DNA of 52,698 nucleotides from Flavobacteriales bacterium (lineage in GTDB: Bacteria; Bacteroidota; Bacteroidia; Flavobacteriales_F; PHOS-HE28), in the NCBI GenBank assembly GCA_023382455.1, contig JAHDVX010000015.1:25309-78006 (forward strand), written 5' to 3'. Made by a program: the position numbers and the translations under genes. Under the pieces are notes generated by a model. It had not been told where the DNA came from. It was given only the letters and a program-made list of their open reading frames with translations, and ran no database searches. Of this stretch, positions 40,781 to 50,067 are shown in pieces; within the stretch, counting starts at the first letter, position 1; every line of letters starts with the position of its first letter.

Positions 40781-41593
40781 TTGAAGATCAAGAACATCCT
40801 CGTCACCCAGCCGGCCCCCACCGACGAGCGGTCCCCCTATTTCACCTTGAGGGAAAAGTTCGGGCTGAAGATCGACTTCAAGCCCTTCATCAAGGTGGAA
40901 GCCGTGCCCGGGCAGGAGTTCCGGCAGGAACGCATCAACATCCTGGACCACACGGCCATCGTGCTCACCAGCCGCAATGCGGTGGACCACTTCTTCCGCA
41001 TGTGCAAGGAGCTGCGGATCACGGTGCCCGAGTCGATGAAGTATTTCTGCGTGAGCGAAAGCGTGGCCTACTACGTGCAGAAATACATCGTCTACCGCAA
41101 GCGGAAGGTCTTCATCGGCAAGCTCACCTTCAGCGACCTGATCGACGTGATCAAGAAGCACAAGAACGAGAAGTTCCTGGTGCCTTGCTCGGACATCCAG
41201 AAGCAGGAGATCCCCCTCCTGCTGGACAAGGCCGGCATCGCCTACACCAACGCCGTGTTCTACCGCACGGTGGCCAGCGACCTGAGCGACCTGCGCGACA
41301 TCAAGTACGACATGCTGGTGTTCTTCAGCCCCGGAGGCATCGAAAGCCTGCGGAAGAACTTCCCGGACTATGTGCAGAATGATACCGTGATGGCCGCCTT
41401 CGGCCCTACTACCGCCAAGGCCGTGCGCGACGCGGGCTTCCGGCTGGACATCGAGGCACCCATGCCCGAGGCCCCATCCATGACCGGGGCCATCGAGCTC
41501 TTCCTGAAGCGGGGCGACAAGGCCGGCGCGAAAGCCGCGAAGAAGGCCCCCGCCAAAAAGAAGGCCGCCCCGGCGAAGGCCGCCAAAAAGTGA
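40781..41593 (+). CDS. hemD: Uroporphyrinogen-III synthase
   Basis: 270 residues from a TTG at 40781 (start KIKNILVTQPAPTD). HemD fold: the ILVTQP opening, HTAIVLTSRNAVDHFF, FCVSESVAYYVQ, YDMLVFFSPGGIESLRKNF and AAFGPTTAKAVRDAGFRLDIEAP. It cyclises hydroxymethylbilane for heme. The C-terminus carries an added Lys/Ala/Pro tail (KAGAKAAKKAPAKKK...AAKK), which resembles a histone-H1-like nucleic-acid-binding tail and is not part of the enzyme. It is coupled to rnpA after nine bases. Confidence 0.88.
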   Translation: MKIKNILVTQPAPTDERSPYFTLREKFGLKIDFKPFIKVEAVPGQEFRQERINILDHTAIVLTSRNAVDHFFRMCKELRITVPESMKYFCVSESVAYYVQKYIVYRKRKVFIGKLTFSDLIDVIKKHKNEKFLVPCSDIQKQEIPLLLDKAGIAYTNAVFYRTVASDLSDLRDIKYDMLVFFSPGGIESLRKNFPDYVQNDTVMAAFGPTTAKAVRDAGFRLDIEAPMPEAPSMTGAIELFLKRGDKAGAKAAKKAPAKKKAAPAKAAKK

Positions 41594-41602
41594 CCCGGAC
41601 CC

Positions 41603-42037
41603 ATGAGCGGCCCGCGGACCTCCGCGCCCGGCACACCTGCCGGAACGCGTGCCACGTTCCGCAAGCACGAACGCCTCTCCGGCCGTGACCGCCTGAAGCT
41701 GGTGGCCACCGAGGGCAAGGTGGTGAAGGAGTTTCCCTTCCGCCTGGTGGGCCTATTGATGCCGCTGGACACGCCCGCCCAGGCCCAAGTGGCCTTCGCC
41801 GTGCCCAAGCGCAACGTGAGGCTGGCGGTGCACCGCAACCGTGTGAAGCGCCACATGCGCGAAGCCTTCCGCCTGAACAAGCACCGCTGGTACGAGCGCC
41901 TCCAACAGGCCGGCAACCAATGCGCCTGGTTGCTCATCTTCCAAGGGACCGGCCCGCTGCCTTGGGAAGAATCCTCCAGGAAAATATCCCGCATCTTCGA
42001 CCGTTGGACCCAAGAGCATGTCGGCGTTGATCGGTAA
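41603..42037 (+). CDS. rnpA: Ribonuclease P protein component
   Basis: 144 residues. The RNR motif [15 protein letters not shown] and the N-terminal [14 protein letters not shown] with [12 protein letters not shown] are the family signatures. It binds the RNase P RNA and assists 5' processing of tRNA precursors. The 3' end overlaps yidD by 20 bases in a different frame, a usual tight arrangement. A Ser/Pro/Ala-rich N-terminal extension of about 15 residues precedes the domain. Confidence 0.93.
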   Translation: MSGPRTSAPGTPAGTRATFRKHERLSGRDRLKLVATEGKVVKEFPFRLVGLLMPLDTPAQAQVAFAVPKRNVRLAVHRNRVKRHMREAFRLNKHRWYERLQQAGNQCAWLLIFQGTGPLPWEESSRKISRIFDRWTQEHVGVDR

Positions 42038-42239
42038 GCTGTTCATCGCGCTCATCCGCCTTTACCAGGGAATGATCTCCCCGTTGCTACCCGGCTCGTG
42101 CCGCTACACCCCCACCTGCTCCCAGTACGGCGTGGAGGCCCTGCGCAAACATGGGCCGTGGCGGGGCGGGCTGCTCACCCTGAAGCGCTTCCTATCTTGC
42201 CATCCCTGGGGCGGACATGGACACGATCCCGTTCCCTGA
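42018..42239 (+). CDS. yidD: Membrane protein insertion efficiency factor YidD
   Basis: 73 residues, family-sized. [37 protein letters not shown] contains the three conserved Cys and the PTCS motif; the C-terminus is [17 protein letters not shown]. An amphipathic N-terminal helix binds the inner membrane near YidC. It overlaps rnpA by 20 bases. An S41 protease gene follows after 12 bases. Confidence 0.95.
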   Translation: MSALIGKLFIALIRLYQGMISPLLPGSCRYTPTCSQYGVEALRKHGPWRGGLLTLKRFLSCHPWGGHGHDPVP

Positions 42240-42251
42240 CCAGCACACACC

Positions 42252-43922
42252 ATGAAGAACCCTTTCCGTTCCTGGAAGAAGACCGCGGCCATCCTCACCA
42301 TCGCCGCCGGCGGCGCATTCGCCATCGGTGCAGGCGACAACTACTTCGAGGTGGGCAAGAACCTGGAGATCTTCAACGAGCTCTACAAGGACATCAACAT
42401 CTACTACGTGGATGACGTCAACCCCGGTGAATTGATCGGTACCGGCATCGATGCAATGCTCGAAAGCCTCGACCCGTACACGCAGTACATCCCCGAGAGC
42501 GACATGGAGGAATACCGCATCATGACCACCGGCCAGTACGGCGGCATCGGGGCCATGATCCGCAAGAAGGAGGACGGCGTGGTGGTGAGCGAACCCTACG
42601 AAGGCTACCCCGCCATGACCAACGGCATCCGGGCAGGTGACGTTATCCTGGAGGTGGATGGCCGCAGCGTGAAGGGACTGGGCACCGACGAGGTGAGCAA
42701 ACTGCTCAAGGGGCAGGCCGGAACCAAGGTGAAGGTGGTGACCAGCCGCAACGGGCAAACGCCGGAAAGCCACGACCTCACCCGTGAGGAGATCAAGATC
42801 CCCGACGTGCCCTACAAAGGCATGATCGACACGGTGAACATGGTGGGCTACATCCGGCTCTCCAGCTTCACCCAGACCGCCGGGCAGGAGGTGCGCAATG
42901 CCTTCAAGGAGCTCAAGGACCAAGGCGCCCGCAAACTGCTGCTGGACCTGCGCGGCAACGGCGGCGGCCTCCTGCGCGAGGCGATCAACATCGTGAACAT
43001 CTGGGTGCCCAAGGGGCAGACCGTGGTGGAGACCAAGGGCAAGATCGCCGAGTGGGACAAGACCTACAAGACGCTGAGCGAACCCATGGACACCGAAATG
43101 CCGCTGGTGGTGCTGGTGGATACCGGGTCGGCATCGGCCAGCGAGATCGTCACCGGGGCGGTGCAGGACCTGGACCGCGGCGTGATCATCGGCCACCGCA
43201 CCTTCGGGAAAGGCCTGGTGCAACAGACCCGCGACCTGTTCTACAACAGCAAGCTGAAGGTGACCGTGGCCAAGTACTACATTCCCAGCGGGCGCTGCAT
43301 CCAGAAAGTGGACTACGCCCACCACGACAGTACCGGCCGCGCCGTGATCAAGGCCGACTCCACGATCAAGGCCTTCAAGACCGCCGGCGGAAGGCCCGTG
43401 TACGACGGGCGCGGAATAGCCCCGGACATCGAGGTGGACCTGCCGGAAATGCCCAAGGTGGTGGGCGGCCTGTATACCGACGACATTTTCTTCGACTTCG
43501 CCAACCAGTACCAGTGGAGCCACCCTTCCATTGCGCCGCCGGGGAAGTTCACCATCACCGACGAGGTCTACCAGGCGTTCATCGCGTTTGTGAAGGACCG
43601 GAAGTTCGAGTACACCACCACCACGTTGCAGGACCTGGACAAGCTGGTGGCCGATGCCCGGAAGGAACGCTACTACGACAAGGCCCAAGGCGCCATCGAG
43701 GCGTTGCGCACCCAACTGAACCCGGACCTGCCCGAAACCCTGAAGCGCTTCCGGCCGGAGATCGAGGAAGTGCTCAAGAGCGAACTGGTAGGCCGCTATT
43801 ACTTCCAGAGCGGGAGGGCGGAAGCCATGCTGGGCAGCGATCCCGTGGTGAACGAAGCCCTGAAGGTGATCAACGGACCGGCCTACAAGGAAGTGTTGGC
43901 AGGCACCTACAAGGCCCATTGA
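42252..43922 (+). CDS. S41-family C-terminal processing peptidase (second copy)
   Basis: 556 residues. Anchor AILTIAAGGAFAIGAG, then YKDINIYYVDDVNPGELIGTGIDAMLESLDPYTQYI, a PDZ domain (GIRAGDVILEVDGRSVKGLG), core LLLDLRGNGGGLLREAI, catalytic Ser in DTGSASASEIVTGAVQD, Lys in TFGKGLVQQ, and ARYYIPSGRCIQ-like AKYYIPSGRCIQKVDYA. It is the paralogue of the gene at 25940 and is in the conserved neighbourhood after yidD. It is likely cotranscribed with hemD-rnpA-yidD; the O-antigen ligase-like gene follows after 33 bases. Confidence 0.94.
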   Translation: MKNPFRSWKKTAAILTIAAGGAFAIGAGDNYFEVGKNLEIFNELYKDINIYYVDDVNPGELIGTGIDAMLESLDPYTQYIPESDMEEYRIMTTGQYGGIGAMIRKKEDGVVVSEPYEGYPAMTNGIRAGDVILEVDGRSVKGLGTDEVSKLLKGQAGTKVKVVTSRNGQTPESHDLTREEIKIPDVPYKGMIDTVNMVGYIRLSSFTQTAGQEVRNAFKELKDQGARKLLLDLRGNGGGLLREAINIVNIWVPKGQTVVETKGKIAEWDKTYKTLSEPMDTEMPLVVLVDTGSASASEIVTGAVQDLDRGVIIGHRTFGKGLVQQTRDLFYNSKLKVTVAKYYIPSGRCIQKVDYAHHDSTGRAVIKADSTIKAFKTAGGRPVYDGRGIAPDIEVDLPEMPKVVGGLYTDDIFFDFANQYQWSHPSIAPPGKFTITDEVYQAFIAFVKDRKFEYTTTTLQDLDKLVADARKERYYDKAQGAIEALRTQLNPDLPETLKRFRPEIEEVLKSELVGRYYFQSGRAEAMLGSDPVVNEALKVINGPAYKEVLAGTYKAH

Positions 43923-43955
43923 TCTTGCCGCCCAACGGGGCGGACAACTGCGGGA

Positions 43956-45536
43956 ATGGACGGGACCAGCGTGCACCGGAAAGTCCACATCGGGGCCTTG
44001 GCCATGGCGCTGGCCGCCTTGCCGTGGTCGGAGTTCCTGCTCAGCCTTTCGCAGATCATCCTCCTGGGCAATTGGCTCTGGGAAGGCATCGCCCGGCGTG
44101 ACCTCGGCGGGCGTTTCGGCCGCGCACTCACCACACCCGCCAGTGCGGTGTTCCTCTCCTTCTTCGGGCTGCACGTGCTGGGCCTGGCCTGGACGCAGGA
44201 CCTGCAATGGGGGCTCTACCTCTGCCGCATCCTGCTGCCGGTGCTGGTGTTCGGCCTGGTGCTCCCTTCGGTGCCCCGCCTGGGCGCCACACAACTGCGC
44301 AGCCTGCTGCTGCTCGGTGCCTGGAGCGCCATCGCCAGCACGGTGGCGTGCTTCGCCCTGCGGCACGAGGCCCTGGAGTTGGGCAACTACCGCGACCTCT
44401 CCCCCTTCATCAGCCATATCCGGCTGGGCCTGATGCTTTGCCTGGCCATCGCGGTACTGGTCCACTACTGGCCGCGCACAGCAGTGTTGCGGGCGGCCCA
44501 TGTGGTGGCCATGGTTTGGACGCTGTGGTTCATGGACCAGCTCAGCAGCCTGGTCACCTTGCCGGTGTTGGCCGTACTCGCCCTGTACGGCCTGTGGCGT
44601 CTGTCGCGCCTTCAAGCGGGCAAATGGCGCCAGGCCGCCGCGCTGCTTCTCCTGGCCGGCATGGGTACCGCAAGTGCATTCCTGTACACGGCCATCGCGG
44701 AACGCCAGCACGCCGATCCGCGGATGCTGGAGCACCTCGACGAACGGAGCGCGGGCGGCGAGGTGTACTACCACGATGTGCAGGCACCGCTGGAGGAGAA
44801 CGGCCACTATGTATGGATCAACGTGGCCGACAAGGAGCTGGAGCGGACCTGGGAACGGCGCAGCGCATTACCCTTCTGGGGCGAGGACAAGCTGGGCCAG
44901 CCACTGCGCTTCACCCTCGTGCGCTACCTGGCGAGCATGGGCCTGCGCAAGGATTCCACCGGCGTACAAGCGCTGTCCGATGCGGACGTGGCCCGGGTGG
45001 AGAACGGTGTGACCAGCGTGGTGCAAGGTCGTGGCAACGCCATGCGGGACCGGTTGGGGCAGGTGTTCTACGAACTGGACACCTACCGCCGTACCGGCGA
45101 CCCCAACGGTCATTCGGTGACCATGCGGATGGAGTTCGCGCGCGTGGGAGCCCACATCGCGGCGCGCCATTGGGCCACCGGCGTGGGCACCGGCGATACA
45201 CAGCCCGCCTTCGATGCCGCCTTCAACGAGTGGCACAGCCCGTTGCTGCCCCAATGGCGGCTGCGCGCGCACAACGAGTACCTTACGCTGCTCATCAGCT
45301 TCGGCGTGTTCGGCCTGCTCTGGAGCCTGTTCTCCTGGTGGTGGCCTGCATGGCGGAACCGGGCCTTCACCCATCCGCTGTTCACGGCCTGGGCCATCAT
45401 CTTCCTGCTCTCCTGCCTCACGGAGGACACCATCGAGACGCAGATGGGTGCCACGTTCTTCGCGCTGTACTACACGCTCTTCGTGTTCGCCGCGCCTACC
45501 GCGCCGTCAAGTGATCGAACACCCGCTGCGGGTTGA
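43956..45536 (+). CDS. O-antigen ligase/polymerase-like membrane protein
   Basis: 526 residues. About ten hydrophobic segments (ALAMALAALPWSEFLLSLSQIILLG, ICRILLPVLVFGLVLPS, AHVVAMVWTLWFMDQL, LLISFGVFGLLWSLFSWW, FTAWAIIFLLSCLTEDTIE) around a large periplasmic region (residues about 225-420) that holds MRMEFARVGAHIAARHWATGVGTGDTQ and RLRAHNEYL, the His/Arg-containing loop of the Wzy_C/WaaL family. It probably polymerises or ligates O-antigen or related glycans. Its 3' end overlaps the convergent glycosyltransferase by 41 bases. Confidence 0.82.
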   Translation: MDGTSVHRKVHIGALAMALAALPWSEFLLSLSQIILLGNWLWEGIARRDLGGRFGRALTTPASAVFLSFFGLHVLGLAWTQDLQWGLYLCRILLPVLVFGLVLPSVPRLGATQLRSLLLLGAWSAIASTVACFALRHEALELGNYRDLSPFISHIRLGLMLCLAIAVLVHYWPRTAVLRAAHVVAMVWTLWFMDQLSSLVTLPVLAVLALYGLWRLSRLQAGKWRQAAALLLLAGMGTASAFLYTAIAERQHADPRMLEHLDERSAGGEVYYHDVQAPLEENGHYVWINVADKELERTWERRSALPFWGEDKLGQPLRFTLVRYLASMGLRKDSTGVQALSDADVARVENGVTSVVQGRGNAMRDRLGQVFYELDTYRRTGDPNGHSVTMRMEFARVGAHIAARHWATGVGTGDTQPAFDAAFNEWHSPLLPQWRLRAHNEYLTLLISFGVFGLLWSLFSWWWPAWRNRAFTHPLFTAWAIIFLLSCLTEDTIETQMGATFFALYYTLFVFAAPTAPSSDRTPAAG

Positions 45537-46491
45537 TCGACCGGATGGGATCATCCCCCTTCCCAACCGGCCCGTCAGTTTCCGTGTGGGTCAGTGCGAT
45601 GGCTTCCTCCCCGATCGGGGCCCAGCGCCCGGGATGGATGGGCCGCCGCGTGCTGAACAGGCCCACCGTCCGTTTGCGCATGGCCGCGGCAATGTGCAGT
45701 GGACCCGTGCTGGCGGCCACCAGCCCGTCGCTTGCGCCGATCAGTTCCATGAGCTCCGCCAGGTTGAGCTGCCCACCGGTGTCCGTCACGTAAGGCAGGT
45801 CCACCGGCAAGGCCTGCCGGTAGAGCTCCGCTTCCCGCTGCGTACCGGTGAGGATGCAATGATGCAGCGCAGGGTCCATCAGGCGGATCAGCCTCGCGAA
45901 GTTGTCCAACCCCCATTCCACGCCGCTGGCCTTCAGCGGGTGCAGGATATAGTTCTTCCGCCCGGGCCGCAACCGGGAACGCACCTTGCCGGAAGGCTCG
46001 GGGATCCGCAGGCCGATGTACGGCACCAATGCCTGTGGCATGATCGGCACCGGAATGCCGAAGGGGGCCAGCAGCTTGGTGTTCAACTGGGCCTCGTGCA
46101 GGCCGCTGCGCTTGCGGCTGAAATCCACCCGCTCGTTGCAGGTGAGCCAGTGCCACCACCGGTGGCTGGTGCCGATGCGGCGGGGGATGGCGGCCGCCTT
46201 GGCCCAGCGGGCCACCTCGCGATGCGGGAACACGTGCACGATGGCGTCGGCCCCGGTGGCATTCAACCGCACGGCCGCCCCGGCATCGCCCGTCTCCTGC
46301 AGCTCCTCCAAGGTGATCACATCGTCAATGTGGGTGCAGGCCTTCCAGACCGGCAGCGTGTAGCGCTTTACCAACGCGGTGATGCGCGTGCCCGGCACAT
46401 GGTGCTTGATCCATCCGGCCATGGGCAGGGTCACCACCGCATCGCCCAGATTGTCCGGACGGCTGAGGATGATGGAGGCCGGCACGTTCAT
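45496..46491 (-). CDS. Glycosyltransferase family 9 (heptosyltransferase-like)
   Basis: 331 residues from ATG 46491 (MNVPASIILSRPDNLGDAVVTLPM). The N-terminal ADP-heptose transferase-like RPDNLGDAVVTLPMAGWIK, VHVFPHREVARWAKAA, a second Rossmann half with YILHPLKASGVEWGLDNFARLIRL, HCILTGTQREAELYR, and the donor-binding GLVAASTGPLHIAAAMRKRTVGLFSTRRPIHPGRWAP. It transfers heptose or a similar sugar to lipid A-core or another glycan, consistent with rfaE2 elsewhere in the window. It overlaps the GT2 gene by four bases. Confidence 0.9.
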   Translation of the reverse strand: MNVPASIILSRPDNLGDAVVTLPMAGWIKHHVPGTRITALVKRYTLPVWKACTHIDDVITLEELQETGDAGAAVRLNATGADAIVHVFPHREVARWAKAAAIPRRIGTSHRWWHWLTCNERVDFSRKRSGLHEAQLNTKLLAPFGIPVPIMPQALVPYIGLRIPEPSGKVRSRLRPGRKNYILHPLKASGVEWGLDNFARLIRLMDPALHHCILTGTQREAELYRQALPVDLPYVTDTGGQLNLAELMELIGASDGLVAASTGPLHIAAAMRKRTVGLFSTRRPIHPGRWAPIGEEAIALTHTETDGPVGKGDDPIRSINPQRVFDHLTAR

Positions 46492-47243
46492 GTCTTTGCG
46501 CGCCGGAGCTCGCGCAGCTTCGCGTACTTCAGGAAGGTGGCGTGGGCACTGATCCGTGCGATCACCAGGCCGTGCCACCCGTCCAGGAACCCGCCGCGGA
46601 ACACATAGTCGCCGATGAATTTCGCCGCCGGGCTGAGGAACAGCTTGATGAACCCGCCGCGCTTGCCGCGCCGGTGCAGGTCCTTGGCGGCGATGGTGGT
46701 GAAGAAGTTCACCTGCCGCACATGGTCGTCCAGCGTGTAGTAGCTGTAGTGCAGCAGGTCGCCGTGCAGGTGGGATTCGCGGTGACCGGGCCTCAGCTCA
46801 TACCGGTCGTGGGGGTTGATGCCGGTCCATGCGCCCTTGGAACTGTCCCACAGGCGCAGCTTGCGGTCCGGGTACCAGCCGCCGTGGCGGATCCACGAGC
46901 CGCAGTAGTTGGTCAGCCGGTTCATGGAGTACCCGTCGGCCTCCGGTGCGGCCTTGACCCGCCGGATGCTTTCCGCCAGTTCGGGGCTCAAGGCCTCGTC
47001 GGCATCGAGCGAGAGCACCCACGGATGGCTGGCCTGGGTGATGGCCCAGTTCTTCTGCTCGATGTGCCCCTCAAAGGTGTGATGGATGAAGCGGGCCCCG
47101 TGCGCATCGGCGATCTCCCGTGTGCGGTCCGTGCTGCCTGAATCCACCACCACCACATCATCGGCCACGCCGACCAAGGAGCGCAGGCACCGATCGAGGT
47201 TGCGCTCCTCATTGAGGGTGATGATGACCGCCGAGAGTTCCAA
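46488..47243 (-). CDS. Glycosyltransferase family 2 (LPS core, WaaE/KdtX-like)
   Basis: 251 residues from a TTG at 47243 (start ELSAVIITLNEERNLDRCL). GT2 nucleotide-binding VVVVDSGSTDRT, metal-binding DAD in VLSLDADEALS, and the WaaE-like features GSWIRHGGWYPDRKLRLWDS and GYSMNRLTNYCGS. It probably adds a glucose or similar residue to LPS core. The open frame continues upstream to 47771, but that is antisense to the subtilase gene. Together with the GT9 gene it forms a small glycan operon. Confidence 0.85.
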   Translation of the reverse strand: MELSAVIITLNEERNLDRCLRSLVGVADDVVVVDSGSTDRTREIADAHGARFIHHTFEGHIEQKNWAITQASHPWVLSLDADEALSPELAESIRRVKAAPEADGYSMNRLTNYCGSWIRHGGWYPDRKLRLWDSSKGAWTGINPHDRYELRPGHRESHLHGDLLHYSYYTLDDHVRQVNFFTTIAAKDLHRRGKRGGFIKLFLSPAAKFIGDYVFRGGFLDGWHGLVIARISAHATFLKYAKLRELRRAKT

Positions 47244-47278
47244 CGCGCCGAAGGTAGCGGGGGCCTGCCAGCCGCCGT

Positions 47279-49885
47279 TCAGTGCGCCACCACGAAGCTG
47301 CCGCGGGCCACTGTGCGCCCCCCGCCCTCCAGGCGGTAGAGGTACACGCCGGCGCCCAACTGCCCGGTGGCCACCGTGGCGCTGCCGCTGCGCAACGGCA
47401 GCTCCTGCACGGCCCGGCCCGAGATGTCCGTGATGACCAGGCGGGATGCCACGGCTTGCGGGGCATGCACGTGCAGCTCCTGGTCGGCGGGCTGGGGCCA
47501 AAGCTTGATGCTGCCCGTGCCTTCCAACCCCGCGATTCCCGCAGGGCCGGACAGCGTGACGCAATAATCCTCCGTCTCGCCATACTGGAACTCCTGGCAG
47601 CCGTCGGCGGGGTGCGACGTATCCTTCATGAGCACGCGCAGGCGCGCCGGGCCCGGGGTGGCCGTGGCCGGAATGGTGATGGTGCCGGAGGTGGGCGTGG
47701 TGCTGTTGGTGAGGAGCTGCAGGAGCTGCTCGGCCGCGGTGAACTGGCCATCGCGGTCCAGGTCCATCCATACGGTGAAGGATTCCATGTACGCGAAGGA
47801 GGAATACCCCGGGGCAAGCTGCATGACGTAGCTGGCGCCGATGTCCAGCGTGGTGGTCTGGCCCGTGACATCGATGTCCGCATACCCGCCATCACTGCCG
47901 GAGGGGCGGTTGATCTCCTCCAAGGCCACCAAGGCGATCCATTCGAAGGAGGTGTTCTCGCCGCCACTCTCGCAGAAGGTACCTTCCACGCACTGGCCAC
48001 AGCCCGGCACGTGCATGAACACGGAGGCCGACCAGGAGGAGCCGGTCGGCCCACAGGTGCTGCCCATCTGCACCTCGATGTCCGAGCAAGGCGCCAGTCC
48101 GTCTATGGTCGTACTGTTCCCAGTGAGCCCGTGCAATTCCGTCCACCCGCCGGCACCGACCACGCGGTAGCGCAGGTCGTAGCTCTCCGAGGCCAGCACC
48201 GTGGACCACGTGACCATGGCGCCCGTGGAATCCACGGCCTCCACGGCCAAGTTCAACGGGGCCGTGCAGCAGCCTTCGCTGGTCCAGGTGAGGATGGGGC
48301 TTACCGCGTCCTCACCGCCATTGCATGTGGTGCTCAGCTGGAACTCGTACGCCTGGCACGCCGCAAGGCCGGTAAGCGCCTGGCTGCTGCCGGTGATGCC
48401 GCCGATCACGGTCCAGGTGGACGTACCCTGCGGGCGGTAGTTCAACGTGATGGTGCCGGGCAGTGCGGTCCATTCCACGGTGGCGCTGCCGATGGCATCG
48501 CTGGAAACGGCGATATTGTACGGGGGCGGACAGGCCTGGCAGCTGTCCATGAGCAGCTGCGCGCTGTTGAACGCGTTGATGCGCCCACCGGTGACGGTGT
48601 TGCCCGGGAGGTTGCCCACCTGGTCCACGCCATTGAGCAGTGCTTGGCGCACGCGGAGGGCGGCCTCAGTGGGATCGTTGTGCGCCAACACGGCCAGGCT
48701 GGTGCACGGCACGCTGTAGAGCAGGGCCACCACCCCGGCGGTAAGCGGGCTGGCGAAGGAGGTGCCGCTGGTGGTGCCGGTGCCGCCGCCGATGGTGGTG
48801 GTCAGCACGTTGTCGCCGGGCGCGCCCACATCCACCGTAGTGGCCCCCCAGCCGGAGAAGGTGCGCATGTCGCTGCTGTTGGTGGCCGTCACGCTGATCA
48901 TGAAATTGCTCGGGCAGGCCGTGGGCAGGTCGCCCACCACGTCCACGTTCACGTTGTTGTTGGTGGTGGAGGCGCAGTTCAGCACGCCCGCCGCGCCCAA
49001 CGTATCGTACATGGCGCACCAGAGCGGTGCATCGGAGGGCTGTCCGCCGTCCACGCCCCAGCTGGCGTTGGTGGCCACCACGAAGGCGCCTTTGGCCCCA
49101 CCGGTGCTGTTGTACAGCCGCCGCATCACCAGCGGGTACGTATAGGCCGAGAGCACGTTGGCCTCCTGGGCATTCTGGTAGTGGACGGGCATCATCTTCA
49201 CCTGCCAGTTGGCCCCAACCACCTGGTCGCCATTGTTGCCCACGGCGCCGATCATGCCCGCCACCCGGGTGCCGTGCGAGCCGGAGTAAACGTTGTCGTT
49301 CCCGGTCACCGGGTCCCAGCCGCGCACGTCATCCACATATCCGTTGCCGTCGTCATCGATCCCGTTGCCGGCCACTTCCCCGTGGTTGGCCCACGCATTG
49401 GCCGCCAGGTCGGGATGGGTGAGATCGGCTTTCTCGATGATGGCCACCACGATGGTGTCGCCGGTTGCAGTTACGCCGCCGGTGGTGATATCCCAAGCCC
49501 CTTCGCTCTGGATGTTCTGGTGCCACCACTGCTGGGTGAACAGCGGGTCGTCCGGGGTGGTCTCCCGCTCCTGGATCACGTGGTTGCTTTGGGCCAGCTG
49601 CACGCCGGGGTGTGCGCCGAAGGCGCGCAGCATGGCTTCCTGCGGGATGTCCCCGTTGCCGAAATGGAAAAGCCAGGCGCGCATGGGGGCTGAAACCTCG
49701 CGCACCACCTGCAGTGCGGCGTGCTGGCCTTGCACACGGGCCAGGTCATCCGCCACCACCTTGGGCTCCACGCCCGGCCGCAGCATGGCCAGCACGTCGC
49801 CGGGAACGATGGCGGACTGTGCCCATGCTGTGGCGGAGGCCAGAAGCAGGCACGCGATCAGAAGGTTTTTCAGCATCTTGGACAT
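47279..49885 (-). CDS. T9SS-secreted S8 subtilisin-like protein with Glu at the Asp site
   Basis: 868 residues. Signal peptide NLLIACLLLASATAWAQ. The S8 domain has His204 (SGSHGTRVAGMIGAVGNNGD) and Ser375 (TTSGTSFASPLTAGVVALL), but the first triad residue, normally Asp in a VIDTG or VIDSG context, reads AIIEKADLTHPDL, so Glu151 occupies it, one residue shorter than the canonical loop; Asp154 lies nearby. Fibronectin III-like repeats (about 450-620), a GEVED domain (VWMDLDRDGQFTAAEQL, YGETEDYCVTL) and a type A sorting domain (LWPQPADQELHV, GVYLYRLEGGG) follow. Its start has a TACTTTTG box four bases upstream. Confidence 0.9.
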   Translation of the reverse strand: MSKMLKNLLIACLLLASATAWAQSAIVPGDVLAMLRPGVEPKVVADDLARVQGQHAALQVVREVSAPMRAWLFHFGNGDIPQEAMLRAFGAHPGVQLAQSNHVIQERETTPDDPLFTQQWWHQNIQSEGAWDITTGGVTATGDTIVVAIIEKADLTHPDLAANAWANHGEVAGNGIDDDGNGYVDDVRGWDPVTGNDNVYSGSHGTRVAGMIGAVGNNGDQVVGANWQVKMMPVHYQNAQEANVLSAYTYPLVMRRLYNSTGGAKGAFVVATNASWGVDGGQPSDAPLWCAMYDTLGAAGVLNCASTTNNNVNVDVVGDLPTACPSNFMISVTATNSSDMRTFSGWGATTVDVGAPGDNVLTTTIGGGTGTTSGTSFASPLTAGVVALLYSVPCTSLAVLAHNDPTEAALRVRQALLNGVDQVGNLPGNTVTGGRINAFNSAQLLMDSCQACPPPYNIAVSSDAIGSATVEWTALPGTITLNYRPQGTSTWTVIGGITGSSQALTGLAACQAYEFQLSTTCNGGEDAVSPILTWTSEGCCTAPLNLAVEAVDSTGAMVTWSTVLASESYDLRYRVVGAGGWTELHGLTGNSTTIDGLAPCSDIEVQMGSTCGPTGSSWSASVFMHVPGCGQCVEGTFCESGGENTSFEWIALVALEEINRPSGSDGGYADIDVTGQTTTLDIGASYVMQLAPGYSSFAYMESFTVWMDLDRDGQFTAAEQLLQLLTNSTTPTSGTITIPATATPGPARLRVLMKDTSHPADGCQEFQYGETEDYCVTLSGPAGIAGLEGTGSIKLWPQPADQELHVHAPQAVASRLVITDISGRAVQELPLRSGSATVATGQLGAGVYLYRLEGGGRTVARGSFVVAH

Positions 49886-49889
49886 GGTT

Positions 49890-49897
49890 CAAAAGTA
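49890..49897 (-). promoter_or_regulatory. -7 box (TACTTTTG) 4 bases before the subtilase ATG
   Basis: Exact TAnnTTTG, then AACC, then ATG at 49885. Confidence 0.6.
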
Positions 49898-50067
49898 GAC
49901 GCATACAGGAGGGCCTTCGTGGCCTGTGGCGGAAACTTCCCCCGGATGATTGGAAGCTTATGGCACCGCCATCCGCGGTTGTCCGCCAGGTGTACGCCTT
50001 CAACGTGGTGTGTGCGGGCGCCTCCTTCAGCGGCCATGTGGCCGGTAAGGCCGTCGCGAAAGCGCGG

